Below are positions 1-12,900 of a stretch of DNA of 64,000 bases, piece by piece. The DNA comes from Atherinomorus stipes (taxonomy: Eukaryota; Chordata; Actinopteri; Atheriniformes; Atherinidae). Below the pieces are notes generated by a model that did no database searches, was not told the DNA's origin, and saw only the letters and a list, made by a program, of their open reading frames with translations. Numbering within the stretch: the stretch's first letter is position 1; each line of letters begins with the position of its first letter. The stretch covers positions 62,001-126,000 of the forward strand of contig JALJCO010001021.1 of the NCBI GenBank assembly GCA_023101725.1. Reading direction: 5' to 3'. Position numbers and translations under genes: made by a program.

Positions 1-2166
1 TTGGCTAACGCTAGCAGCCAACTAAATGCTACGTGTGAAACAGCATCACACTACTAACCACTAACACGACTACTTTTTACTGGAACCATCGTGTGAACGA
101 TTGTGGCAGCTAATGACACAGCACAATTGCACCATGTTTTTAACTTGTAAAAAACTTGTAAATCAAAAGAAAAAGAACGAGGGCAGCATCGTGCATCCAG
201 TCAGCGTAAACAAACTTGACAGTTGTCCGTAAAACCCACAATACATTGCGGTTTTCCCAGTCCTTACGTCACCCTTTCGAGCCCTATTCAAACTGAGAGC
301 CACTCCTCTCAGGCTATTCAGCTTCAAGCCTCTCCTGCAAAGCTCGGAAGCGGGTGAGCCAAACCAATTAGGGCTGGGACAATCCGCAATTAAATTGTAT
401 ATTGGCAATTGGAAGGTTGCCAGGCAATTTGCTGTTTATCAAGGCAATTTTGAAAAAAAAGAAAACAAAAACAGTGCTCTCCTGTGCATTTAGAGATGTT
501 TCTGGAGGAAATAAATGACTGTTAGAGAAGCCCTGTTTACAAACAGACCTACAATCCACATTCTCTCTCCTCAGTGCAGGTACATGGTCAGCAGCCCTGT
601 GACAGTGACAGGGTGTATCTCTTCAAATCGAACTGACACAGCCCGTTTGCTTCAGGGTCGTTCAACAGAGTAGACTAATTGCAAATAAATATTGTTTTAG
701 TGTGTAACTACTGAAATGTTCACAAAAGGGTTTTCATAAAGAGATTTCATGAACAAATCATCCAGCAAAGCTGATTTTAAGGTTGTTAGTGCAGTCTAGC
801 CTGGATGGAAGTTAAAATATTAAAGTATCATACAATTACATAGTATTATACATATGATTAGTAATATATACATATACAATACATGTAATAAGTATAATAG
901 TACTTATTACAAAGCCACGTCACAGGAGTTTCAGCACATACATGCAATCAAATTTGAATTATTCATGCAGCCATGCTGACTGGTAGCCATCAACATAAGA
1001 CCCCGACCCCTCGCCAATTTAATCGTGTATTGGCAATCTTGAGCAATGACAATCTACAATTTGAAATTTAGAGGCAATCGCGCAGCCTTTAAACCAATAT
1101 TAACCATGGTTTTCCAACGTGCACTATACAAAGCTCTTTTCACCACCAAGTAATTTCTTTTCTTCGCTGGGTCCACCGTTTTGGTTTTTTTTTTCTCGAT
1201 GGGTTTATCCCTACACGGCGCTTCCCTTAGGTCTGTCATTGGCTGGCGATATAAACAGAAATCTCCACCTAGAAACGTCCCGAACACACCAAAACAAAAG
1301 GGAAAGAGCAAAATACAGACAGGCAGAGAGGGAGTTGCAAATAAACTCACCACAACACGAGAGTAAAGGCTCAAAGGTGCGGATTGAGACGAATTTCATT
1401 TGCACAAGTCTAGCGTTTGTTTTCAGGGGGGAAACTCTGGACTCTACCTTTAGATTTGAAAGAAATTAAAAACATTGATGATTTAATTTCCAGCAAATGG
1501 ATGGTTAATGAACTGTAGTTATATTGCACTTTTCTAGTCATGTGCTGACCACTCAGAGTGCTTCACTTTACATGTCAGATTCACCCATTTACACACCCGT
1601 TCACACCCCGAATGGGCACATTGGAAGGCCTGGAATCAACCCACCGACCCTCCAGTTGATAGATAACTGCTCTTCCACCTGATCTACAGCCTGTCAGATA
1701 AAAACTCTTAACAGAGGTGCAGACTCTGTGCATGAGATAAATGAGTACAAATTAATAATTATGGTCTTGTCTGGCTAAAAGTCGGTGATCATGAAGGGAG
1801 AATTTGAAATGCAGCAGAAGTGAGAGAAAATATGACTTCATGAGTTACATTTCCTGCACATTTGGTTGTTATCTTCAGGCTGGATGTTTGTTCTCAGAGT
1901 AAATGCTGTGGATGCTCTTCAATTTGGGCTGTTAAAGTTGCATTTAATTGTTGTTTAATTCGACTTCATGATAAATGAATAAAATGAGCTTCTGATGCAG
2001 CTGCTGTTGGGGATCTTGTGTAAAGTGTATGTTATCATTCCAGTTTCTAAATGCGTGGATGAAGGTTGATTCTTGTATGTCTGTCATGTGTTAGTGACAC
2101 AGGTGTGTGTGAGTGAGTGAGTGTGTAATGCTTTGCTTTTTCCGCTCTGCTTTACCTGTTGCCCAG
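1..2166. other. intron or upstream DNA of map7d2
   Basis: No supportable exon. The stretch is AT-rich with two fragments sharing a TATTGGCAAT motif (about 361-460 and 1010-1090) and a tRNA-derived SINE in minus orientation at 1497-1702. Confidence 0.5.
1497..1702 (-). repeat. tRNA-derived SINE, teleost type
   Basis: Read on the minus strand, 1702 downward gives GTAGATCAGGTGG-AGAGCAG (A box) then GGTGGGTTGATTCC (B box). The body then ends in CTAGAAAAGTGCAATATAAC...CATTAACCAT. This tRNA head and GCTATATAA-type tail belong to a widespread fish SINE. Degraded. Confidence 0.75.
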
Positions 2167-2256
2167 GTAACCCTAAGACCCCGCCCTGCCATGCCATTGG
2201 CTCCACTCAGCCCAATGAGCTTCCTGCTGCTTCCAGTGCCAACCAGTCCCGTAACG
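2167..2256 (+). CDS. map7d2: map7d2 exon A (first in window)
   Basis: Acceptor TTGCCCAG, donor after CGTAACG. Encodes [19 protein letters not shown] and on to NQSRN. Phase 1 in and phase 1 out fits the next exon. Similarity is weak, so the call rests on splice sites and phase. Confidence 0.6.
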
Positions 2257-3868
2257 GTACAGACCACATAACTCTGTGTGCCACGCCCATTCCACCTCCA
2301 CCCTCAACCACTGCTGCATCTCACCTGCAGCTGATCCCGTCTGCATGTGTGTGGACGTCTTTGTGCCGTCACACTGGCTGTAAAATCGTTCCGGGATGTG
2401 GGTGTTTGTAATGTGTGTGTGTGTGCTATGTCTGGTACTTGTAAAATCGTTTTAATCCTTATACTTGCCATGTTTCCAGTTATTTTTCCAAGAATTAGAT
2501 GGACGTTTCAAGCAAAAATGTTATCTGAAATCACTGAGAATTATTCCTTTATTTGCAGAACAGTTGCACATCAAGATGATTGCTGCATGAACTATATGAT
2601 TTCTTACAATTAAATGAAAATTTTATGCCTCCTAAGAATAATATAGAAACATGTCTCCAGCGATGAAGGTGCATTATGGTAAAATCTTTGTATACAGGTG
2701 CACAAATTTCTCCTGCAGATTATAACTGCAGTTCTGATGACTTTAGCAAGTCAGCTAATGAGCTTCTGGTCTGGAATCCCCACCATCCCTGTCTGCATAT
2801 ACACAGCCATGTGCACGCTCTTCCACCCCCACCCTCACCACAACAAAAGGCTGTTCCCCTTCCTGCTTTCCTGGCCCAGGGCCTTGCTTAGTGATGCATA
2901 CATATAATTCTCAGCTGGGAACCCACTCCATAAAACACCGAGCTCCCCTACACGCACTGTTCATCACATCAGATGTCAACCCTAAAGCTATCTGTGAAAC
3001 TTATACCCCACCGACACCCCGACCCGTGCAGTCACAGGCACACACCCAACATCCAGCAGATATTTCCAATCATAGGTCACATTTTACTGAGGCAGCTGCT
3101 CCAGACTGCTGCTGGACACAAAACCAGAGAGAGATCACAAAAATAATACAGTTTTTGTGTTTTTTATATATATTATATATATATATATGTTCCATCTGTA
3201 GAAATGACTGCAGTATGAATGCTAGAAGGATGCAGACAATATTATAAAGTAGAGGAACTGACACTTGAACCTCGACCCTCTTTTCATGTTTGCCCCCCTG
3301 TTTGGTCTTGCAGTTTCATTCAAACTGTTTAATATTTTTCAGCTACTTGGCCTCTCAAAGAAAAGATTTACGTCCACTAGCTTTTGGTACTTTGTTACTT
3401 ACTCAAGGTTTGTTTACTAAATTCCAATCATTAGCAGCAAAGCCTATTTCACCACCTGCCAATGACACTACACAACTCAGTTTATTCCCCTTAATAAATC
3501 AATGAAAATGTGAAACTCACTTAATATATTTCTGCAGCTGCTTCTTCTTTTTTTTAAAAAAGAAGAACAAAAAGATTTCTTCAGATTTTATTTGATAGTA
3601 ATTAGAAACCTGATTACTTTCACTGAAATTAAAACTGTATGGCATGTACTATAAGTCCCTCATGTTGGCTCAATCTAGTGAAAAGCAACTCTGAATAGCA
3701 ACTAGTTCGTGCTGAAGGGTTAAGCCTTATGAAATGAGGCTTAACACTTTTTTTAAATTCATTTTATTTCTACTTTTATTTCTAATGTATTTTTATTCGC
3801 TTGGTTGTACAGCACTTTGGTCAACATTTGTTGTTTAAAATGTGCTTATAAATAAAGTTGACTTGAAT

Positions 3869-3962
<94 letters not shown>

Positions 3963-6900
3963 CCAGAATTTTTTTGTATGCTAAACTAATTAGATACAAA
4001 GAGATATATATTAATTTAGTAATATTTGCTTTCTGAATGCATTGCAAATAATTCCAGTGATGACATTTATATGAGCTCTTAGCTGATCAAATTCATCAAG
4101 AAATTATAGAAAGAGATTTAAAACAGCTTAAAAAGATTTTAATTGCATTTAGCCCAGCTTCCAGATTTGCAAATAAAAGGCTTCTAAGAGCTTTTTTTTT
4201 TTTTTTTTTTTTTTAATTTCTTTTTAATGTGTGGAAAAATCACTTAAATCTTTGTTGTTTTTTTTCTCTTCACAGATGTGACATCATAACTCAGAGAATA
4301 GGCTTAAAATTGTTATCGGTTTGAGTATCAGCACATATTTCAATAACTGAGAAGGAAACATGTTCATATTATAAGGTTTTAGTACAATTAAGCCATTTTC
4401 TATTCATCCAGACATGTTCTTCCAAACAGTAACCTCCTTATTGTCTAATACTGAGAAAAACTTAAATGAACATTTAATCCCTCTCAGATAATTCACAGTA
4501 AAAATGTTGAAGTGTGAGTGAAAACAAATGAAATGCCTAAGTTCTGATTTGCTGGCATTCTGAGCTCCTCTTCTTCTCTGGATGTGATCATGGTATGAAA
4601 CATTTGCCTCTCAGTGTCATGGGGCTGCAGTGGCTGCTTCTGTATCATCATCCTCCATTTCATGATGAAGCAGTTTGCAGACAGACTCGCTGCATCTGTT
4701 TTGCTGCTTCACTTCTGTCTTACATCACCACGGTTAAGTCATGCAGCGACCTGCACAGCCCATCGCTCAGCAGGATGATCTTCGTGTGAGCAGACAGTTC
4801 TGTGTTTGTTGTCTGATTGGTTTGTTGTAGGGTTTACTCAACATGTTTTTACGTCATCAAACCAGCAGAAGCTGGAGTCAGTGCTTTGATTCAGTCATAC
4901 ATGTTTCTGAAAATAATCAACCTTTTTCTTTTTCAACCGGTAGTTGACTTCTTGACTCCACCCATGACGGATCAGCCAATCAACAAGCAGCTTTCCAACT
5001 CTTCAGCAGCCCTCCACTCACCAGAACGAGGTGAGATATTATGATTGGATGTTTTCTGAAACTCAAGGGAGACATTTTTTAGCCCTTTTATTACAAATAC
5101 CTGAAGTCTTAGAAAAACTTCTTTGATATTTGGTTAAAATACCAAGATATAGTACAGCAACTCCCTTTTCCACCATGAATTTCTACCTCTTTTCACATTG
5201 ACCTGTTTCAGGGCATGGAGTGGCCCACCCAACTCTTCCATGTGTTTGACTTTTGAGATCAGTAAAACTTTTGAAGCGTACCTAACCCACAGAAACCAAA
5301 ACTCATATTACTTCACACCAAACTGAGAAAAAGAAATACTTGATTGGTAGATTTATTCTCAAGAAAAGATTATATTTTTTAGGGGTTTAATCAATACTGT
5401 ATGTGTAGAGAATTTAAAGGATCTATATTCTCTAAACCAGACTGTCAAGTATGTTTAACAGTATTATCCAACCTACAAGTACTGTAAATGCTGTCTGATA
5501 TGTTCTTGGCACGATACAAATCATTAAAAATGTTGCATTTGGGTGAATTTTAGGGCGTAATGTTGTGTTTATACAGAGGCTACAGCTTCTGGGCTGAAGC
5601 CCTTGGTTACATGTCTTCCCCTGCTCTCTCTGACCCCCTTTTCTGTCAAACTACGGTAAAATGAAGACCACTACAGCCCAAAATATCATGATAAATTTAG
5701 TATAGGGATGTTTGATATTGACTTTTTTATCGATATCCGATATTGTCCAACTCTTAAATTCCAATATCTGATATCAACCAATACCGATATATGCAGTCAA
5801 CTGTGAGGTTGTATTTCATATTTTGAGAAATAAAACTATATTCTGCTCCGAGAACAAAGATCCCAAAATAGCCTTACCTCAGCCAGAGGAGTTCATTTTG
5901 GACATCTGGCTGCCATATATCAGATACTAGCAGGTATCAGCCAACATGCGGCTCATTATAATGTTTCTGACAACTTGGTAACTCAACCATCAACTTAAAA
6001 CCAGACATGTTATAAGCAGCTTCAAAGCAAGTCAGTCTGTAGCAGCAGCAGCTGCTGCACTGTAGTCACATGACTCTGAAAGGAATGCTGGGATATGAAG
6101 TTCTTACACAATAATAGGGACTTCTACATGCTGGAGTGGTGTCGATGGAACAAGATCTCGCGAGATCTCATAGTGCCACTTCCAAATCTTGCAAGATTTT
6201 GTTAGTAAAAATGTCGTTCTAAAAGAAAACAATACAGGTATTTTTCGATATCACATTTCAATGCCAATATCAGCTGATAATATCGGTAGGTCGACAATAC
6301 TGGACATCCCTAATTTAGTGCATGATTTATTTCATTTAAGGACTTCTGGTGTTCCTTTTTTTTTCTTTTTAGGAATTATTAGGTGAAAGTTAAAACAGAT
6401 ATTTACTTTCCATTTGCAATTTCTGGTTTGAGACTAATTAAACTCCTTATTAGTGGATTTAAATAAAACCAACTGCATAGTTTTAAAGACACTGTACAGT
6501 GTTGTACTAAATATGTATTTATTTGTTTAATTTTGTTTAGCCGATCAAGGTCCCACAGACACTGATCGTTTTTATAAGGGAGTCCTGACCAAGAAAAAAC
6601 AGCAGCACAACCAACAACTGAGAGACAATCATAGTCAAAAACATAATCGCAATCAAATTAAGAATTCAACCAATATAAAATATAAATAAAAGCAGTTATA
6701 CAAACAGATTAAACATATTTAGTTTGATTGAAATAAATATGACTTTCTATTCAAATTTTCAGGACATGTATTGTATTCAGAGATAGATGGGTTTATGAGC
6801 CCTGAGTCTGTCTAAGACAGGCTGCGGGACAGAGTGATGGTTTCTCAGATGTAATGTCTGCTCACATCAGGAATTACAAGCATATAATTTGAAAATGGCC

Positions 6901-9900
6901 ACGTTGTTATCCGTCTAAGGATGCATTGATTAAACAGCATCTGTTTGCTCATATTTAGTCAAACTAGATTGTAAACAAGCAGAAAAAGTATGGTAGAAGG
7001 AGGCAAAAACCCTCTTACTCACATCCTCAAAGCTGGCCGGTGATTATTTGATAAAACAACTGACACCAGACATGCAGCTCATGCTGATCACGAATGCTGC
7101 TTAAAGCTTTAGCAAGCAATGGGAAAAGGCAGGCAGGCAGAGCAGAACCTACAAAACCTGAGAGGAAAACCCAGGATAAAGATTACAAATATGTTGCCTC
7201 TCCATCCTTTTTCAGCCAGGAGCAAATGGTAGAACCGGAAGCTCTTTCTGATGAGTCCATAAACGTCTCAGCATATCCTGCCATCCAATATTATCTATTG
7301 TTTACATGCAACTAATGCTTCCTAATGTAATTAATGTTTCTAAGCTTATTTATTTATCTATATTTCCAATTAAAACACTGATTCCTGTTTGAACACAACC
7401 TTTTCTTATAATGAGCAGATTTCATGTATGTGATATTCATGTTAGGGCACAGAAACACACATAATGATCTTCAGATGTAGAAAAGGTTGACATGGTCAAA
7501 AATATGTTTTATAACTTATTTCCTTTGCTCTGTGTCATTGTGTTTGTCTTTTTACTCTATTTTTGTTTTTTTGTTTAAAATATTTTTGCATGTTCGTGGG
7601 TCTGTGATCTGTTAGTGTCTTTTATGTCTCATCGAACAGCTTCCCCTAACAACCACAGACCGTACAGGAGTTCCTCCAACCGCAGAAGCATTGCTGGACT
7701 CCCAGAGGAGACGTCCAGAGCCAAAACACCCACGGTCAGCTAACACACTCACACGTAGACACACAATCTTACAAAATCTTAGATGACAGTTTAAATGCTT
7801 TAACTACACTCTCGTACTGACCATCACAAGTGAAATGTCCTCCTAAGATTTACTGAGTATTGACCCTTAAACCAAATTTTGATGCTCAAAACGCCTTTAA
7901 ATCAGTATTTTTTGGTCCACATTTGCTGCCATGAATATAAAAACCAAGCCTGTTATCACAAATAGTATTTAACACTTGTTATATAAGTGATGAGGTGTCC
8001 TGAAATAAAAGAGCACATTTGCATGTGTTGGGCCTCTTGTTTGTGGGCCATAAGCAGACATACCCAGAGAGCTTCTCTGTGTGATTTAGTCTGACAACTT
8101 ATTTTAATACTAGAACCGCCAGGGGGTCATTTTTACCCCCTCTGCATTTTCAGTTTTCTGTAACTCTCTTAAATTTAACCCTATCTGTCTCAAACTCAAT
8201 GCCATTTTTGGCATCTTATGAATTTTGTGATGTCTGTGATACAAAGTAAAAAGACTGTGATCATTTATACCTAGAACCGCCGAGGGGTTCATTTTTACCC
8301 CTTAGAAAACAATATAAAATGCTGAGAGCAGCCGCAGCGTCACAGCGCCAGCGTTGCTATGCTACCGGGTTCTGGCGCGAAAAGTGACAGCTCAAGCTCG
8401 AACGTCTCTTTTTTTCACTGTTTAGTCCACTAGCAAACAAACAAAAGGATCGATTTCAGGAGTAGACTCAACATTGACTTTGTTTTTAGCTAATCTCGGC
8501 CGCCATAGCTCAGATCATCCTCATAACTTGAGACAGGTGATCGGTCTGATAGAAAAATGAAGAGGAGCAGACTAATGAATGCTGAAGAAGCTTTGGCTTT
8601 ATTACAACAAATGAACGAGGAAGACTCGGATGGGGGAGAAATGATCAGCTCAGAATCTGATGGAGATGAGGTCAGTGACCCATCCTTTTCTCCGGATCAA
8701 AATTCCTCCGCTGAGGATGATGAGCCATGCCAGAAAAGGCAGAAGGGACCACCCACGGTGACCCGATCGGAGCCGACTCCGACAGGTCAGCTGTGAAACA
8801 TGCACACATATAGTAGGCAATGTAAACAACCGGATGAACTGAACATAAATGTGTGTATTCTCAGTGTCTCCATCCGATGATCAACTCAGTGAGACGGCCA
8901 AAGACGGTACAGTGTGAAGAGTTGCGCAGCCGACAGGGAGAACGCAGTCTCAGAATGTCCTCATGGAAAGAGCCGGTCCAACCGCATATGCCCGCGGCAA
9001 CACTGCAGACCCTCTCAGCGCCGTTCTGTGTCTTGTGGATGATGTGATGCTGCAGCACATTTGCAAGTGCACGGTGGCAGAGGCCCGACGGTGTGGAGCG
9101 GAGGGATGGGAGTTGAACCAGGCTGAACTAAAAGCTTTTATTGCTCTCCTTTTGGCGAGGGGGTGTAGATAATGTCAGGAACACAGATGTAGAGGACCTG
9201 TGGTCCAAAGAATGGGGACTTCCTTTTTTCAGCACCACAATGTCCAGAAATTGGTACAGGGAAATCATGCGCTACATCAGATTCGACAACAAAGACATAC
9301 GGCACGCGCGCTTGTCCAATGATAAATTCGCCCTGGTCAGCGAGGTGTGGGATCGACTCGTACAAAACAGGATCGCATCTTATAAACCCGGGGCAGAAAT
9401 TACTGTTGATAAGCAGCTGTTTCCCACAGTCATGCTGCCCGTTTACACAGTACATGCCAAACAAACAGATAAATTTGGGATAAAATTCTGGCTAGCTGCT
9501 GATTTGGAGACAAATTTATGCTAATGGGTCCCCATTTGGGAAAAGATGCGAGCCGCCCTGCGGCACAGAGCCTGGGGAGAGCGTGGTTTGAGGCTGATGG
9601 AGCCTTTCTTGGGCAAAGGGAGGAATGTGACAACAGACAACTTTTTTACTTCTCTCCCTCTGGCACACAAACTCCTGGCCAAAAACACCAGCCTGGTGGG
9701 AACCATGAACAAAAGCAAAAGATCACTTCCTCCCTCTGCGCATCAGAAAGCAGCGCTTTTTGAAAGTAAAATCATGGAGTGTGACAGGGCAACGCTGACC
9801 ATTTACCAGGGCAAGCAGAAGAAAAATGTGTGCATTCTCAGCACAATGCACAGATCAGTGGAAGATTTGTGATGATCCCAAGAAGAAGCTCAGCACTGTC

Positions 9901-12900
9901 CATCACTACAACAAAACCAAATTAGGAGTGGATATCCTCCACAAGATGCTGAGGCAGTATTCCACCCGAGCTGCAACCAGAAGGTGGCCCGTTGCAGTCT
10001 TCTACAACATCTTGGACATCGCCACACCGAACGCATGGGTCCTATACCGGAGCTGCATTGATGCCAGAATGACCCGGCGTACGTTCATTCTGGAGCTCTG
10101 CAAGCAGCTGCGCAGCGAGCACGTCCCAGACCCGTCACCGCCGCCGCCACCAAGCGGGTTCAGCATGCCAGTGAGCCAGGGGAAAAGGGCAAACTGCGGA
10201 ATCAAACGCAGCTGTGCAAAAGATAAAGCCACAAAGGTGTGCATGAAGTGCCGGCGCGCAGTCTGTGGTCAGTGTACAGGAAGAGTGTACAACGTTTGTG
10301 CTGAATGTGAGGAGTAGGTCTGCATCAGAGACCATAAAACGCACGCATTTCCATAATCATTTATTTGAATCAGTTTGTGAATCCTTCCATATAACTTGTT
10401 TTAATAGACTCAGTTATCCACTGACTTCAAATAAATATTTACGATCTAGAGTAGGATAATTTATCTTTTAACAATCAATTTATTTTTTACTCGTTGCTGA
10501 TTTATTTATTTATAACCGATCCATAGTGTGCAATAAGAGCGCAGTTGTTCTGCATGATGTGTTTATAGTTCATACAAACCTTGTTTGGGGTTAAATATAT
10601 CTGTTGATTATTTTTTTATTTAGTCTTGTTATTTTTGTAAATATTTTCTCATTCATAATATGTTAAATTGTTGAATTTTACCCGCATATATTATTGCCTC
10701 ATGTTCTCCGATGCGCTACAATAAATCAATATAATCTGACATCCAGCGCTCTGTTTCATTACTGTGGCATAATGTTTTTGTTTGTGTGTTTTCTGTATAT
10801 TTGTTGCTACCAAACAGTTAAGTAAAAATATATAAATAGGCTACACTGGAAAAATAAGATCATTTTGTTTAATACAGCTGATTCTAAGAATGTTGTAAAC
10901 TAAGCTTAACATTAGCCTGAAGTAATCCCATATGTTAATAAATTATTAATTTAATCATTTATTGAATCCTTGCGTACTTCTAAATGATTAACAAAAAAGT
11001 TTGGAAGGCAAAAAAATACTCTTTATAAACGACATCTCTATCTTTTTTAATGCTGTTTACTGCTCAGGGGTTCTAGGGAGTATTGGACTGCTGGCGGTTC
11101 CCGTGTTAAAGAGTGGTGGTGTTGTCAGTATTCTTTTTTTTTTTTCCCCACAGAAATAACATAAAATAGAACAAGAAAAATGAAAATAGATTAAAATAAC
11201 CAACAAAACAGACAAGCAAACAAATTGGTTCTGTTGCGACAGAAAAAACCCAACAACAAAAGTCAGTGTACAAATAGGGAGTAACATTTTTCTAGAACAG
11301 ATGTAGTTATTTGTGAAGATGGAGTCCTGTCTAAGTGGCATGAGATATTGAATCCTTTTTGTCCAAGAAGAAAAGAACAGTGTGAGTTTGAGATTGATTA
11401 AGGCTGTTGTCTTTTCCAAATTATAAATGATATCCATCCATTAGTTCAGGGTTGGGATATCCTGTAAAAGCCATTTCTGGGTTATGGCATTTTTTAATAC
11501 AGCAGAATGTTCATCAAATATTTGTCCCTGAATTTAGTTTAGGGACTGTAACCCCAGGTCTGGGGTCTGATTCCAAAGTATATCACCTTAGTTTCAGAGG
11601 CAGCAAGTCTTCGAAGAAACTTTGCAGGGTTTCTCTCTCCAGTATAGTCCCCAATGACAATAATGTGTAGACATGTATCAGTATTCTTTCTTAATAATGA
11701 AACATTTCCATACATTTCTCACTTTTCGTAAAAGATTGCAGCTGTTGCTATTAAATATTATATTTATTCTTTACCCCCATCTAATTTTCAGTGATAAAAC
11801 AAACAGTTCCCAGCTTATTTTTTACTTACTTCTCTAATTAACTTCTATTTCTCCTGTTTAATTGAAAGCAGCATTTTGACTGCTGAGCCTGTGGGACAGA
11901 GGACGATTACAAGATCCCAAAGATATTTATCCCTGTAAACAGTCCTGGTTTTACTTGGGTTGCAGTTTCATTTCTGGTTCTTGGAGCACTGCCAGTGTCT
12001 TCATTTCTGCTTTGTCATCTCATGGTTGATCTCCACTTGCACTATGGCGCACATCAGAAAACACTGGTACTTTTTGTCAACAAAATATTGAAGCCTGTTT
12101 TTCAGCATAAAGTGTAAATCAGAAAAATAATCTAATTCACAGAAATTATTTTCTAAGGCACAAAAATTGAATCATAACCTTTTAGGTTGGTGTCGCATTG
12201 CTGATTTGTGACTACAGCTGAAGCACTTTTCCTTAATTTTCCTTCATGGACACGTCCACACAGACGTCTCTCGAGTCAGCAGACAGAAGCCACGTGTCAT
12301 TTTAACTTTCTGGGTTGATTTATTTATAAAATGAATAGTTCTTCTTGATGTTAACTCTCTGCTGCATTGTTAATTACTAAACTGGGATTCACAGTTGAAT
12401 GCAACAATTTGTAACAATTTGACATTTTTATTAAATTGCAAGGGCTTTAAGGGGATTAACCCCCCTCCACCCCAATAATCTTTTTTTCTATATCGTCCAG
12501 CCCTACTCCTAGTGATAGTAATACGTGATGTGTCAAAAGCAGAGGACTGTTTTTTTTTTTTTTTCCTGTGATATGTACTGTATAAAGATTTCTTCAAAGT
12601 TTCCCAAAGGATCAGGCACGTGTAAATCGCTGCAGTGAATTTCAGCTAAAACACATCACAACGCTTTAAACTGACAGAGATTTGTAAACATTACACACTA
12701 AAAACTGCTGGGTTAAAAATGGAACCAACTAATTTCTGGGTTATTTCAACCCAGACATTTGGGTTGTTAACCCAACTTCCTGGGTTAAGATAACACAACA
12801 CTTATCAGGCTATGTATTTAACATGCACCAAGACATAATTCAATATAGACCATCTGTTCTGTAATTTGTAATTTTTCATTTTATTAAGGATCCCCATTAG

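Noticed and set aside
1119..1469. 116-codon frame containing RERAKYRQAERELQ, considered as a MAP7 N-terminal exon
   Set aside because: The similarity is only composition; no splice sites in a phase that fits the next exon.
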